A stretch of 64,000 nt of DNA from Bradyrhizobium sp. CCBAU 51765 (GCF_015291725.1 NZ_CP030038.1:3027001-3091000); one strand, 5' to 3'; numbered from the stretch's first letter, positions 8,785-17,178 are shown. Notes: generated by a model from the sequence alone, not told the origin. Numbers and translations are program-made.

Positions 8785-8799
8785 CGCAAGTATGAAGAT
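8764..8799. promoter_or_regulatory. 36-bp palindromic operator for the BigR/SqrR-type regulator
   Basis: The core TTGCGTATATACGCAA (8774-8789) is a perfect 16-bp palindrome. Extending outward, 15 of 18 base pairs match symmetrically from 8764 to 8799, reaching into the regulator's start codon. The element covers the -10 box of the rightward promoter and the -35 box of the leftward one, so a bound dimer should silence both operons. The length would also accommodate two half-overlapping dimers. Symmetry is seen directly; binding is inferred. Confidence 0.72.
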
Positions 8800-9112
8800 G
8801 AACGTTGAAGTTATGGAACGGGCGGCGGATCAGGCGAGCGAGCTGCTGAAGGCGCTCGCCAACCGGCATCGTCTGCTGATCATCTGCCAATTGATCGACG
8901 GCGAGCGGTCGGTGGGCGAGCTCGCCGAATTCCTGAGCCTGCGGGACTCCACGGTGTCCCAGCATCTTGCGCTCCTTCGCAAGGATGGTCTGGTGTCTGC
9001 CCGGCGTGAAGCGCAAACGATCTTCTATTCGATCGCAAGCGAGCCGGCGCGCGAGGTGCTGAAGACGCTCTACCAGGCATTCTGCGCGCCGAAGTCCGCC
9101 AGGACCAGATGA
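8792..9112 (+). CDS. ArsR-family regulator, BigR/SqrR-type persulfide sensor
   Basis: A winged-helix repressor of about 106 aa, with the ArsR core ALANRHRLLIICQLIDGERSV... and the recognition helix in STVSQHLALLRKDGLV. It has exactly two cysteines, one in the helix RLLIIC and one in LYQAFC near the C-terminus, 66 residues apart. That is the spacing of the sulfur-sensing pair in BigR (Cys42/108) and SqrR (Cys41/107), while metal-binding ArsR motifs (ELCVCDL) are absent. ATG 8792 is chosen because the open frame's TTG at 8774 lies inside the operator; ATG 8798 is also possible. It is divergent from the SQR operon and upstream of the RND genes. Confidence 0.87.
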   Translation: MKMNVEVMERAADQASELLKALANRHRLLIICQLIDGERSVGELAEFLSLRDSTVSQHLALLRKDGLVSARREAQTIFYSIASEPAREVLKTLYQAFCAPKSARTR

Positions 9113-9213
9113 AACCTAGGAGAGCTCGGAGGAGGGCGCCTTGACCAGGATCAACACGCCCCTTTCCGATGCAGATGAAATGAGCTGCGCAGCGGCGTGG
9201 TGATGCTTTGGTC

Positions 9214-10236
9214 ATGACACGGAAGAGTCCCATGCGATGTATGGCGAGTTATCTTGGCCTGCTGGCTGCTTTCGCGGCGATAGGCTTGTCTGGAACACCG
9301 GCGACGGCGGCCGAAACGCTCGTGGTCGCGCGGCAATCAATCGCCGATGAAAAGGCCGTCTTCGCCACGGTCGAAAGCACCAGCGTGGTGCCGGCGCGCG
9401 GACGCATCGGCGGCACGGTGGTTCAGCTCAAGGTCAGGGAAGGGGATCGCGTCGCCGCCGGCCAGGCGATCGCGACCATCGGCGACGAAAAGCTGGTGTT
9501 GCAGATGAGATCGCTCGACGCGCAGATCGAGGCGCTGCAGGCGCAGGCGAACCAGGCGCAGCTCGACTTCAGCCGGACCGAAGGGCTGGTCGAACGCGGT
9601 ATCCTGCCCCGGATCAAGCTCGACGAGCAGCGCACCGCGCTGAACGTCGCCGAGAACGGCCTGCGTGCCAAGACCGCCGAACGTGCGGTGATCAACGAGC
9701 AGCTCAACCAGGGTCAGGTACTCGCGCCGGCGGATGGTCGCGTGCTGAAGCGGTTGATCACGATAGGATCCGTCGTGCTCGCGGGCGATCCGATCGTCAC
9801 CGTCGCCCAACAGAACTTCAAGCTGCGGCTTCGCGTGCCGGAGCGGCATGCGCGCTTGCTCAAGGCGGGCGACAGGATTCGCGTCGATGGCGCGGAGTTC
9901 GTCGGAGAAGCCGCCAAATCGGGCGTCATCGACCTCGTCTATCCTCAGATCGAGGAGGGGCGCGTCATTGCGGATGCGACCGTCGAGGGCCTCGGCGAAT
10001 ATTTCGTCGGTGACCGCTTGCGGGTCTGGATCTCCGGCGGCATGCGACCGGCCTTCGTCATCCCGTCGAGCTATGTGACGAGCCGGTTCGGCATTGACTA
10101 TGTTCGGCTGCAGAAGGACAGCGGCACGATAGACGTACCGGTGCAGCGTGGCCGCGAATTGCCGACGCCGGCGCACCCCGACGGGCTCGAGATCCTGTCC
10201 GGCATTTCAGCCGGCGACCAATTGGTGCGGCCGTGA
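9214..10236 (+). CDS. RND efflux periplasmic adaptor subunit (membrane fusion protein)
   Basis: About 340 aa, with an N-terminal signal peptide (MASYLGLLAAFAAIGLSGTPATAA), a split lipoyl/biotinyl-like domain (GGTVVQLKVREGDRVAAGQ and VLAPADGRVLKR), an alpha-helical hairpin between them (SLDAQIEALQAQANQAQLD...), and a beta-barrel domain. This is the HlyD/AcrA architecture. The start may be ATG 9214 or ATG 9232; both leave a signal peptide. Its stop overlaps the GTG of the pump gene (GTGA), so the two are coupled. It bridges the inner-membrane pump to an outer-membrane channel that is not encoded here. Confidence 0.88.
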   Translation: MTRKSPMRCMASYLGLLAAFAAIGLSGTPATAAETLVVARQSIADEKAVFATVESTSVVPARGRIGGTVVQLKVREGDRVAAGQAIATIGDEKLVLQMRSLDAQIEALQAQANQAQLDFSRTEGLVERGILPRIKLDEQRTALNVAENGLRAKTAERAVINEQLNQGQVLAPADGRVLKRLITIGSVVLAGDPIVTVAQQNFKLRLRVPERHARLLKAGDRIRVDGAEFVGEAAKSGVIDLVYPQIEEGRVIADATVEGLGEYFVGDRLRVWISGGMRPAFVIPSSYVTSRFGIDYVRLQKDSGTIDVPVQRGRELPTPAHPDGLEILSGISAGDQLVRP

Positions 10237-13200
10237 ATCTCGGGCTCTCGGGACGGTTGACCAAGTCGACCATCGCATCGCCGCTGACGCCGCTGTTCCT
10301 GCTCGCGGCGCTCGTCGTGGGGCTGATCGCTGTCGTGGTGATCCCGCGCGAGGAGGAGCCGCAGATCAGCGTTCCCATGGTGGACATCCGTGTCAATGCC
10401 GACGGCCTGCGCGGGCCGGACGCGGTGGAGCTGGTGAGCAAGCCGCTGGAATCGATCGTCAAGGGCATCGACGGCGTCGAGCACGTCTACAGCCAGACCG
10501 AGGACGATCGCGTGATGGTCACCGCGCGTTTCCTGGTCGGCACCAAGTCCGAGGACGCCATCCTGCGGGTGCACGAGAAGATCCGCGCCAATCTCGACCG
10601 CATTCCCGTCGGCATTCCCGAGCCGCTGATCGTCGGCCGAGGCATCAATGACGTCGCGGTCACGGTGTTGACGCTGTCGCCGAAGCCGGAAGCTGCCAGC
10701 CGCTGGACCGACAAGGACCTCTACGAGCTCGCGGACAAGTTGCGTGCGGAACTGATGAAGGTCGACGATATCGGCCTGACCTACATATCCGGCGGCGCGG
10801 CGCAACAGATCCGGGTCGAGCCAGATCCGGAGAAGCTGTCGCTGTTCGGCATCACGCTGCAGCAGCTCGTGGCCAAGGTCAAGGACGCCAACCGCTCGTT
10901 CCTGGCGGGCCAGGTCCGCGATGCCGGCATCGTGCGGAGCGTCGCGGCGGGCCAGACGCTGTCCGGCGTTCCCGATATTGGACTATTGCTCATCACGAGC
11001 CGCGACGGCCGGCCGGTCTACGTCAAGGACGTCGCCTCCGTCATCGTCGGCCCGAGCACCGTCGAGCATCGGGTCTGGACCGAATCACGTGACAGCGCCG
11101 GACGGTGGACGCGCACGCCTGCCGTCAGCCTGGCGCTGGCCAAGCGGGCCGGCGCCAACGCGGTCGTCGTGTCCGAGAGCATCGCCGAACGCCTCGAAGG
11201 ACTGAAGTCGCGCCTTCTTCCCGAAGATATCCAGGTGACGGTGACGCGCGACTACGGCGAGACCGCCAACGAGAAGGCCAATGAGCTGTTGTTCCATCTC
11301 GGGCTCGCAACGATCTCGATCGTCGTGCTGATCGCGATCGCGATCGGCTGGCGCGAGGCGCTGGTGACCTTCGTCGTGATTCCCACGACGATCCTGCTCA
11401 CGATGTTCGCCGCAAACCTGATGGGCTACACCATCAACCGCGTCAGCCTGTTCGCGCTGATCTTCTCGATCGGCATTCTCGTCGACGACGCCATCGTCGT
11501 GGTCGAGAACATCGCGCGGCACTGGGCCATGCGCGACGGCCGGCCGCGCCTGCAGGCGACCATCGAGGCGGTGGCGGAGGTCGGCAACCCCACCATCGTC
11601 GCGACGTTGACCGTGGTCGCGGCGCTGTTGCCGATGCTGTTCGTGTCAGGCCTGATGGGCCCCTATATGGCGCCGATCCCGGCCAATGCGTCGGCTGCCA
11701 TGCTGTTTTCGTTCTTCGTGGCGATGGTGGTGGCACCCTGGCTGATGCTCAAGCTCGCGCCGAAGGGCGACATTGCCCCGACACATGCGGCCCACGACGA
11801 AGGCCGACTCGGCCGGCTCTACCGGCGCTTCGCCACGCCGATCGTGCGGAGCAAGCGGTCGGCCTGGATATTCCTGCTCGGCGTCGGCGTCGCGACGCTG
11901 CTGTCGATGACGCTGTTTGCGACCAAGTCGGTGACCGTCAAGCTTCTGCCGTTCGACAACAAGTCCGAGATCGCCGTTCTCGTCGACCTGCCGGAAGGGG
12001 CGAGCCTGGAGGCGACCGAGCGCACGCTGTTCGGCGCGGCCGAGATTGCGCGGCAATTGCCGGAGGTCACCTCGCTGCAATCCTATGCCGGCACGCCGGC
12101 TCCCTTCAACTTCAACGGCCTGGTACGGCACTATTACTTGCGGGAGAGGCCCGAGTTCGGCGAAGTGCAGATCAACCTGGCTGCGCGTGGCGAGCGCAAG
12201 CGCGCGAGCCATGAGATCGCGCTCGAGCTGCGCGAGAAGCTGAAGGCGCTCGGTCCGCCCGCGGGCACCAGCATCAAGGTGGTCGAAGTGCCGCCCGGCC
12301 CGCCGGTGCTGTCGACGCTGCTTGCCGAGGTCTACGGTCCCGATGCGGCCACGCGCCGGGCGGTCACGGCCGAGCTCAAGAAGATCTTCGCGGACGTGCC
12401 TTTCATCGTCGATATCGACGATTCCATCGGCGAGAAGCGGCCACGGCTGCGGCTTTCGATCGACCAGGACCGCCTCGAATTCTTCGGCGTCGAGCAGCGC
12501 GACGTCTACGACACCATTCAGGCTCTGTTCGGCGGCACCTCGATCGGCTATTCGCATCGCGGTGAGGACCGCAACCCGATCGAGATCGCGGTGCATCTCG
12601 GAAAGCGCGACCTGGTCTGGGACGAGGCTTTGGCTTCCACGCCGGTGCCAGCCAATACATTGCCCGGCAGCAAGACGGTGGTCGAGCTCGGTCAGGTCGT
12701 GAAGGCGACCATGGAGGAGGGCTCGCCGACGATCTTCCGCCGCGACGGCCGCTTTGCCGACATGGTGATGGCCGAGCTTGCCGGGCGCTTCGAGGCGCCG
12801 CTCTACGGCATGCTCGCGGTCGCCGATCGCGTCGATGCCCATGACTGGGGCAAGCTGCCGAAGCCTGCGATCAGCCTGCACGGCCAGCCGTCGGACGAGT
12901 CGCGTCCGACGCTGTTGTGGGACGGCGAATGGGAAATCACATGGGTGACCTTCCGCGACATGGGGGCGGCCTTCGGCGCAGCCATCCTGGGCATCTACGT
13001 GCTGGTCGTCGCCCAGTTCAGGAGCTTCCGTCTGCCGCTCGTGATCCTGACGCCGATCCCGCTGACGCTGATCGGCATCCTGATCGGGCACTGGCTCCTG
13101 GGGGCGCCGTTCACCGCGACCTCGATGATCGGCTTCATCGCGCTGGCCGGCATCATCGTGCGCAATTCGATCCTGCTGGTCGACTTCATCCGGCACAGCG

Positions 13201-13457
13201 GCGCCGAGGGCAAGTCGCTGCGCGACGTAGTGCTGGAAGCCGGTGCCGTCCGCTTCAAGCCGATCCTGCTCACCGCGCTCGCGGCCATGATCGGGGCTGC
13301 AACCATCCTGCTCGATCCGATCTTCCAGGGATTGGCGATCTCGCTCCTGTTCGGGCTTGCCTCGTCAACGCTGCTCACCGTGCTGGTGATTCCCGCGATC
13401 TATATCGCCTTGCGCGCGCCGCGCGAAGAGGCTCCACCCACAGCCAGATCCAGCTAG
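10233..13457 (+). CDS. RND-family efflux transporter permease
   Basis: A 1074-aa inner-membrane proton-driven pump of the AcrB/HAE superfamily. It has the usual two repeats of one plus five membrane helices with large periplasmic loops after helices 1 and 7. The proton-relay pair is visible in FSIGILVDDAIVVVENIARHW. The N-terminus carries PREEEPQISVP, typical of the shorter environmental RND pumps found beside ArsR- or TetR-type regulators. The GTG start at 10233 overlaps the adaptor stop. The substrate is not evident; the SQR/BigR-type context suggests a sulfur- or redox-related compound (inference). Confidence 0.92.
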   Translation: MNLGLSGRLTKSTIASPLTPLFLLAALVVGLIAVVVIPREEEPQISVPMVDIRVNADGLRGPDAVELVSKPLESIVKGIDGVEHVYSQTEDDRVMVTARFLVGTKSEDAILRVHEKIRANLDRIPVGIPEPLIVGRGINDVAVTVLTLSPKPEAASRWTDKDLYELADKLRAELMKVDDIGLTYISGGAAQQIRVEPDPEKLSLFGITLQQLVAKVKDANRSFLAGQVRDAGIVRSVAAGQTLSGVPDIGLLLITSRDGRPVYVKDVASVIVGPSTVEHRVWTESRDSAGRWTRTPAVSLALAKRAGANAVVVSESIAERLEGLKSRLLPEDIQVTVTRDYGETANEKANELLFHLGLATISIVVLIAIAIGWREALVTFVVIPTTILLTMFAANLMGYTINRVSLFALIFSIGILVDDAIVVVENIARHWAMRDGRPRLQATIEAVAEVGNPTIVATLTVVAALLPMLFVSGLMGPYMAPIPANASAAMLFSFFVAMVVAPWLMLKLAPKGDIAPTHAAHDEGRLGRLYRRFATPIVRSKRSAWIFLLGVGVATLLSMTLFATKSVTVKLLPFDNKSEIAVLVDLPEGASLEATERTLFGAAEIARQLPEVTSLQSYAGTPAPFNFNGLVRHYYLRERPEFGEVQINLAARGERKRASHEIALELREKLKALGPPAGTSIKVVEVPPGPPVLSTLLAEVYGPDAATRRAVTAELKKIFADVPFIVDIDDSIGEKRPRLRLSIDQDRLEFFGVEQRDVYDTIQALFGGTSIGYSHRGEDRNPIEIAVHLGKRDLVWDEALASTPVPANTLPGSKTVVELGQVVKATMEEGSPTIFRRDGRFADMVMAELAGRFEAPLYGMLAVADRVDAHDWGKLPKPAISLHGQPSDESRPTLLWDGEWEITWVTFRDMGAAFGAAILGIYVLVVAQFRSFRLPLVILTPIPLTLIGILIGHWLLGAPFTATSMIGFIALAGIIVRNSILLVDFIRHSGAEGKSLRDVVLEAGAVRFKPILLTALAAMIGAATILLDPIFQGLAISLLFGLASSTLLTVLVIPAIYIALRAPREEAPPTARSS

Positions 13458-13467
13458 CGAGGAACCG

Positions 13468-13824
13468 ATGGACAAGGACTACGTCGATATCACCAGGAAC
13501 ATCTCGGCCAATCTGAAGAAGCTGCGGAGCGACATTCCCGACACCATGAAGGGATTTGCCTTACTCGCTCAGGCCGCCACGCGCGACGGCGCGCTGGACA
13601 AGAAGACCAAGGAATTGATCGCGCTGGCGATCGGCGTCGCCGCGCATTGCGACGGCTGCATCGGCTTTCACACCGAGGCGCTGGTCAGGCTCGGTGCGAC
13701 GCGCCAGGAGATCGAGGAGACGCTCGGCATGGCCGTCTATATGGGAGGCGGGCCGTCGCTGATGTACGCCGCGGACGCGATCGCGGCCTACGAGCAGTTC
13801 CAGCAACAATCGGCAGCCGTATAG
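13468..13824 (+). CDS. Carboxymuconolactone decarboxylase (AhpD-like) family protein
   Basis: A 118-aa protein with the AhpD-type motif AAHCDGCIGFHTEALVRLGAT, containing a CxxC pair plus His three residues on, followed by EIEETLGMAVYMGGGPSLMYA. AhpD-like proteins of this size are thiol-disulfide enzymes linked to peroxide or hydroperoxide reduction. It starts 10 bp after the RND pump stop, preceded by GAGGAACCG, so it closes the operon. Together with SQR and thioredoxin 2 it adds a third thiol-redox protein to the divergent locus. Confidence 0.88.
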   Translation: MDKDYVDITRNISANLKKLRSDIPDTMKGFALLAQAATRDGALDKKTKELIALAIGVAAHCDGCIGFHTEALVRLGATRQEIEETLGMAVYMGGGPSLMYAADAIAAYEQFQQQSAAV

Positions 13825-13853
13825 TTGCCGGTCGCCTGACACGATGATGCGAA

Positions 13854-13885
13854 CGGGACCGGGCGATTCATCTCGTCCGGTCCCG
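13854..13885. terminator. Bidirectional hairpin between convergent genes
   Basis: A stem pairs CGGGACCGG (13854-13862) with CCGGTCCCG (13877-13885), and four further inner pairs give about 13 bp around a six-base loop. It lies between the convergent ends of the AhpD-like gene and the small exported protein at 13901. There is no strong T run on either side, so it is a likely but not classical terminator. Confidence 0.5.
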
Positions 13886-13900
13886 CTCATCGTTGATCGA

Positions 13901-14233
13901 TTACCAGCGGTCGTCGACACCGACCCCGACGCTCACGCCAGGCGCACGAATGCCGACTCCGGCGCGCGGGCCGTCGTCCCAATGGCGATGATAGGTCCGG
14001 CGCTCGTAATAGCGGTCGCGCGGCATGTAGTTGTAGGAATCGCGTACGATCACGCGTGAACCGCCGCGCGTGCGATAGCAGCGGCCGGCGTCGTCGCAGA
14101 CGAGCCGCACCTGCTGGACGAGATCCGGATTGGTGTATTCGCTGGTCGTGTAGATATCGGAAGCCTTCGCACCCGACGCGGCTGCCAAAGCGCCGAAGCC
14201 CGCCACCAGGGCCATCGTAAACGTCCTCATCAT
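13901..14233 (-). CDS. Small exported protein, hypothetical
   Basis: A 110-aa protein with a signal peptide (MMRTFTMALVAGFGALAAASGAKA) and a mature part rich in Tyr and Arg (DSYNYMPRDRYYERRTYHRHW), two Cys (VCDDAGRCYRTRGG), and a glycine/valine-rich tail (GVSVGVGVDDRW). This composition is common among small rhizobial periplasmic proteins. The start is at the ATG pair 14233/14230, preceded by GGAGGAGGA. Function unknown. Confidence 0.7.
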   Translation of the reverse strand: MMRTFTMALVAGFGALAAASGAKASDIYTTSEYTNPDLVQQVRLVCDDAGRCYRTRGGSRVIVRDSYNYMPRDRYYERRTYHRHWDDGPRAGVGIRAPGVSVGVGVDDRW

Positions 14234-14333
14234 GTCCTCCTCCGAGACTGCCCTCGGCGGTAACAAGAAGGGGAGGCTGTGATCGTTCCCGCAGAGATGC
14301 TTGTTTTTCCCGGAACCGCACATCAAGGGGTTC

Positions 14334-14738
14334 CTAGATCCGCTCGTAGGACTCCGTCCGGCAGATGTCGTCCTCTTCCGCTCGGCGGCGGTCCACGATC
14401 TTGCCGCCGGATATCGTCACGACGTAGGTCTGGGCACCGAGCGGCGTGCCGGTCGCGGAGGTGAGCTGCGCGCGGACGCACGCCGTCCAGCCCGTTCCTC
14501 GCACCTCGCGACGGGGCGGGGCGACGTGCACCTCGCGCGGATAGGACGTTGCGAGAAAGACGACGTCGATCTGCTCGCGCACCAAGCGCTTGACGTCGGG
14601 AGGCGCTTCGGGCGGCGGCTGCTCCGCCTCCTTCATGCGCATGAATTCCGGCACCGGTGCACGGCTGTCGGCAAAGCCGCAAGCACCGAGACCAAGCGCG
14701 CCACCGAGCAGCGCTGCATGAGAAATAATCCGCAACAT
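14334..14738 (-). CDS. Putative lipoprotein
   Basis: A 134-aa protein with the signal sequence MLRIISHAALLGGALGLGAC and a lipobox LGAC, so a lipid-anchored envelope protein is predicted. The mature part holds ARTSYPREVHV-type sequence and the stretch TGWTACVRAQLTSATGTPLGAQTYVV, reminiscent of other small rhizobial lipoproteins with a conserved central beta region. The start at 14738 is preferred over a frame extending to 14801 because it places the lipobox correctly. Function unknown. Confidence 0.65.
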   Translation of the reverse strand: MLRIISHAALLGGALGLGACGFADSRAPVPEFMRMKEAEQPPPEAPPDVKRLVREQIDVVFLATSYPREVHVAPPRREVRGTGWTACVRAQLTSATGTPLGAQTYVVTISGGKIVDRRRAEEDDICRTESYERI

Positions 14739-14890
14739 CCGTGAAGGTCCCCTGCGGACCGACAAATAGGTACGAATGCGATCCGACGAAGTCCGCGCCA
14801 ATCAAAACTTGCTGAAGGGGCGGAGCCGTGGGCGTTTGCTATTCCGCGATTGCGGGCTAGTTTGTACCCCACATGAGGGGGATTGCACCG

Positions 14891-15112
14891 ATGAGGATTT
14901 TGGTCATAGCGGCGACGGTCTTGGCACTGACGGCTGCCTCGGCGCAGGCGCAGGGCCGGCGCCAGCCTAACGACGGAGCCAAGCCGGACAACACGCCCAA
15001 GGTCGACGAGAAAGCCTACAAGGCCGCGCTCGAGCGCATTCCCGAGCCCAAGGACAAGTACGACCCGTGGGGCGGCGCCCGCCCGAGCGAAGCTGCCAAG
15101 AAGCCGAAATGA
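14891..15112 (+). CDS. Small exported DPWGG-motif protein, copy 1
   Basis: A 73-aa protein with signal peptide MRILVIAATVLALTAASAQA and a short hydrophilic mature part of about 53 residues. Its core AYKAALERIPEPKDKYDPWGGAR matches the protein at 16495 (AYKETLKKIPDSKASNDPWGGMR), so the two are paralogues. ATG 14891 is preceded by GAGGGGG at nine bases and is better than the upstream in-frame ATG at 14873. Periplasmic location is inferred; function unknown. Confidence 0.72.
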   Translation: MRILVIAATVLALTAASAQAQGRRQPNDGAKPDNTPKVDEKAYKAALERIPEPKDKYDPWGGARPSEAAKKPK

Positions 15113-15289
15113 AGTGAGGCTTGCGGACCTGCCGGTTTGATTTCGGCCGCGCGCGCACTCCCATTGTTTGTAGCGCGGCCAAGCCGCGAGGCGCCGTCGC
15201 CTTGGTCGCGCATGATCGATCGTCCCGGCGGACGACTTCTTGCGGCATCGCGCGTACGATGCGAACGCTCATTCACACCGTGTGCACGA

Positions 15290-15529
15290 CTACACGAAGG
15301 CGAGGCCGACGCGCTTGTCGCTGCGCCAGACCGTGCGACAATGCCGTGCAAAACGGTCGCGCGTGATCGAGAGCTCGAACGATTGCGGCAGCATGACGGG
15401 GGCGTCCAGGTCGATCGCCGCGCCGCCTGCCGACATGTTTCGCACCGTGCAAGCGATGCCGCCGTTTTCGAAGGTGATCGTTCCACCTTTGAAAACACGG
15501 TGACGTTGCGATGCGCGCTTCTCGATCAT
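15290..15529 (-). CDS. PilZ-domain protein
   Basis: A single-domain protein of about 79 aa beginning MIEKRASQRHRVFKGGTITF. The PilZ signatures are present: an RxxxR motif (RASQR) at the N-terminus and the NMSAGGA loop, where many members have D/NxSxxG. PilZ domains bind cyclic di-GMP, and Bradyrhizobium genomes carry many such short stand-alone copies. The ATG at 15529 removes an N-terminal extension that looks non-coding; a start at 15592 cannot be excluded. No partner gene is adjacent. Confidence 0.78.
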   Translation of the reverse strand: MIEKRASQRHRVFKGGTITFENGGIACTVRNMSAGGAAIDLDAPVMLPQSFELSITRDRFARHCRTVWRSDKRVGLAFV

Positions 15530-15651
15530 CCGCGTCAGGTCCTGCTGATGATTGTGAATTAGTGCATAGAAATTACATTGAACTAAACTCAATACTGGCG
15601 CTACTTGCGCAGTGCTTCAGACTTTGTTTACGACAGCGAAGCGGAGAGCGT

Positions 15652-16116
15652 TCACCCCGGCAGCATCGCGAACGCGCTCGACACCATCGCGACCGGCTTG
15701 CTGTCGGCGGCGGAGAGCAGCGTGACGCGGCCAAAGCTCATGGTGCGCCCGAGCCGCACCACGCGCGCGTCCGCCAGCACGTCCATTGAGGAGACCGCGC
15801 GCATGAAATGCGTGGTCTGGTCGACCGTGGTCATGGGGCGGTAGCCGCGGTTGGCAGCGAGGATCGCGATCACCATGGCGGTGTCGGCAAGCGCCATCAG
15901 GGCCTGGCCGCAGACCACGCCGCCGTTCCGGCACAGTCGCTCCGAAAACGGCATGCGCAGGAGCGCGCCCGGCTGCCAGTCCGGCACGTCAGCCGGCTGC
16001 GCGTGCTCGATGCGCTCGACCGCGAGGTTGAGATCCTGGACCCAGGGCGCAAAGACCTCGCCGAGGATGCGGCGGGCGTCGGCGAGGCCGAACTCGGCTT
16101 CTGGCTGCATTTGCAT
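15652..16116 (-). CDS. PaaI-family (hotdog-fold) thioesterase
   Basis: A 154-aa hotdog-fold protein. The PaaI-like core includes RNGGVVCGQALMALADTAMVIAI and TTVDQTTHFMRAVSSMDV, where the Asp and neighbouring residues of the family active site are recognisable. Such enzymes hydrolyse acyl-CoA thioesters; the acyl group cannot be predicted. The start at ATG 16116 is preceded by AGGAGAG at nine bases, so the longer open frame to 16371 is not used. Confidence 0.8.
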   Translation of the reverse strand: MQMQPEAEFGLADARRILGEVFAPWVQDLNLAVERIEHAQPADVPDWQPGALLRMPFSERLCRNGGVVCGQALMALADTAMVIAILAANRGYRPMTTVDQTTHFMRAVSSMDVLADARVVRLGRTMSFGRVTLLSAADSKPVAMVSSAFAMLPG

Positions 16117-16261
16117 TGCTGTCGCGCTCTCCTGTGTTGCCGGGTGTTTCGTCTCATTGTGCGCGCATCGGCGCGGCAAAGTCACCCGGTCTCGCGCCGG
16201 TCCCGTCGGCTTGAAATTGCCTGACTTGGCCCGGTATGATGCCCTGCTTGGGTACGGGTGG

Positions 16262-16396
16262 ATGATGTTGCGTCGGTGTGTCCTCGTCGTTGGCATGGTC
16301 GCGATCGGTCTCGCGCTGAGCGGGTGCACCAAATGCGGCCCGATCTGGGACGACTGGCTGCATGCCCCCAAATCGTGCAGATCGGATCGGCTCTAG
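16262..16396 (+). CDS. Very small lipoprotein
   Basis: A 44-aa protein, MMLRRCVLVVGMVAIGLALS followed by GCTKCGPIWDDWLHAPKSC. The lipobox LSGC is clear and the mature peptide has only about 24 residues with three Cys in total. The compact Cys/Trp-rich mature part looks conserved in kind with tiny rhizobial lipoproteins. It lies divergent from the thioesterase gene. The second Met (16265) is an equally possible start. Function unknown. Confidence 0.6.
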   Translation: MMLRRCVLVVGMVAIGLALSGCTKCGPIWDDWLHAPKSCRSDRL

Positions 16397-16494
16397 CGGG
16401 CCCACGCGGCCTTGAGCGGCCTCAGGTTGCGACCGGGCTGAGACAAGGATGACACGGCGCGAGCGATCCGCGCGCCTGGATGATCAAGGAGTAG

Positions 16495-16794
16495 ATGATG
16501 AAGCTTTTCCGTTTGGCCGCGGTGCTGGCCGTGCTGGCGGGACCTGCCTACGCGCAAATGCCCAATCTCAATTTGCTGCAGGATGCCCCGAGCAAGACCC
16601 CGGAGGAGAAGGCCGCCGAAGCCGAGCGTGAAAAGGCCTACAAGGAAACGCTGAAGAAGATTCCGGATTCCAAGGCGTCCAACGATCCCTGGGGCGGCAT
16701 GCGCTCCGATCCGCCGAAGCAGCCGGCGGGACCGAAGGCATCGGCCGTCACCGGTACGCCGAAGAAGACCAAGAGCGGCACTGCCGCCAACTGA
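16495..16794 (+). CDS. Small exported DPWGG-motif protein, copy 2
   Basis: A 99-aa protein with signal peptide MMKLFRLAAVLAVLAGPAYA and a charged mature part with a short helical stretch (KTPEEKAAEAEREKAYKETLKK), then the shared IPDSKASNDPWGGMR motif and a Lys/Pro-rich tail. It is a paralogue of the protein at 14891. AAGGAG ends three bases before ATG 16495 and six before ATG 16498, so the second Met may be the true start. Function unknown. Confidence 0.72.
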   Translation: MMKLFRLAAVLAVLAGPAYAQMPNLNLLQDAPSKTPEEKAAEAEREKAYKETLKKIPDSKASNDPWGGMRSDPPKQPAGPKASAVTGTPKKTKSGTAAN

Positions 16795-16900
16795 CCGCAG
16801 CCCGTCCGGGGGCGACACGAGGCCTTCGGACAGGACTCCTCTTGATCCGGCCCGCGCCCTACATTTGGCTGAGAGCGGAGCGCGTAGAGGAGGACAGGAC

Positions 16901-17155
16901 ATGGCCGATCGTCCGCGGGATCTCGCCGAGCGGATGGCGCGCCGGCGCAAGATGGCCGGCAAGCCGGGCCAGGCGGCTGGTGACGGCTATCTGCGCGAGA
17001 CCTTCACGCTGCCGCGCGCGGCGGCGCGGGAAAGGGCGCAGGCCTTCTTCGCCCGCTACCCCAAGGCCGGCTACATGAGTGCGGTCGAGACCTGGCGCGA
17101 ACTGCCCGGCGGCGACATCGAGTTCACCATGCGCCGGCTGCCCAGCGCGGACTGA
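16901..17155 (+). CDS. Conserved small cytosolic protein, hypothetical
   Basis: An 84-aa basic protein without signal or membrane segments (MADRPRDLAERMARRRKMAG...). The C-terminal part (AFFARYPKAGYMSAVETWRELPGGDIEFTMRRL) looks like a compact folded domain. A purine-rich GAGGAGGACAGGAC precedes the ATG at 16901. I do not recognise a named family. It is downstream of the second DPWGG gene but about 100 bp away. Confidence 0.62.
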   Translation: MADRPRDLAERMARRRKMAGKPGQAAGDGYLRETFTLPRAAARERAQAFFARYPKAGYMSAVETWRELPGGDIEFTMRRLPSAD

Positions 17156-17178
17156 CACGGCCTGATCCAAAGTCCTTG

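Noticed and set aside
8774..8791. TTG start for the ArsR-type regulator
   Set aside because: This codon is inside the palindromic operator and upstream of the predicted transcript start, so ATG 8792 or 8798 is more likely.
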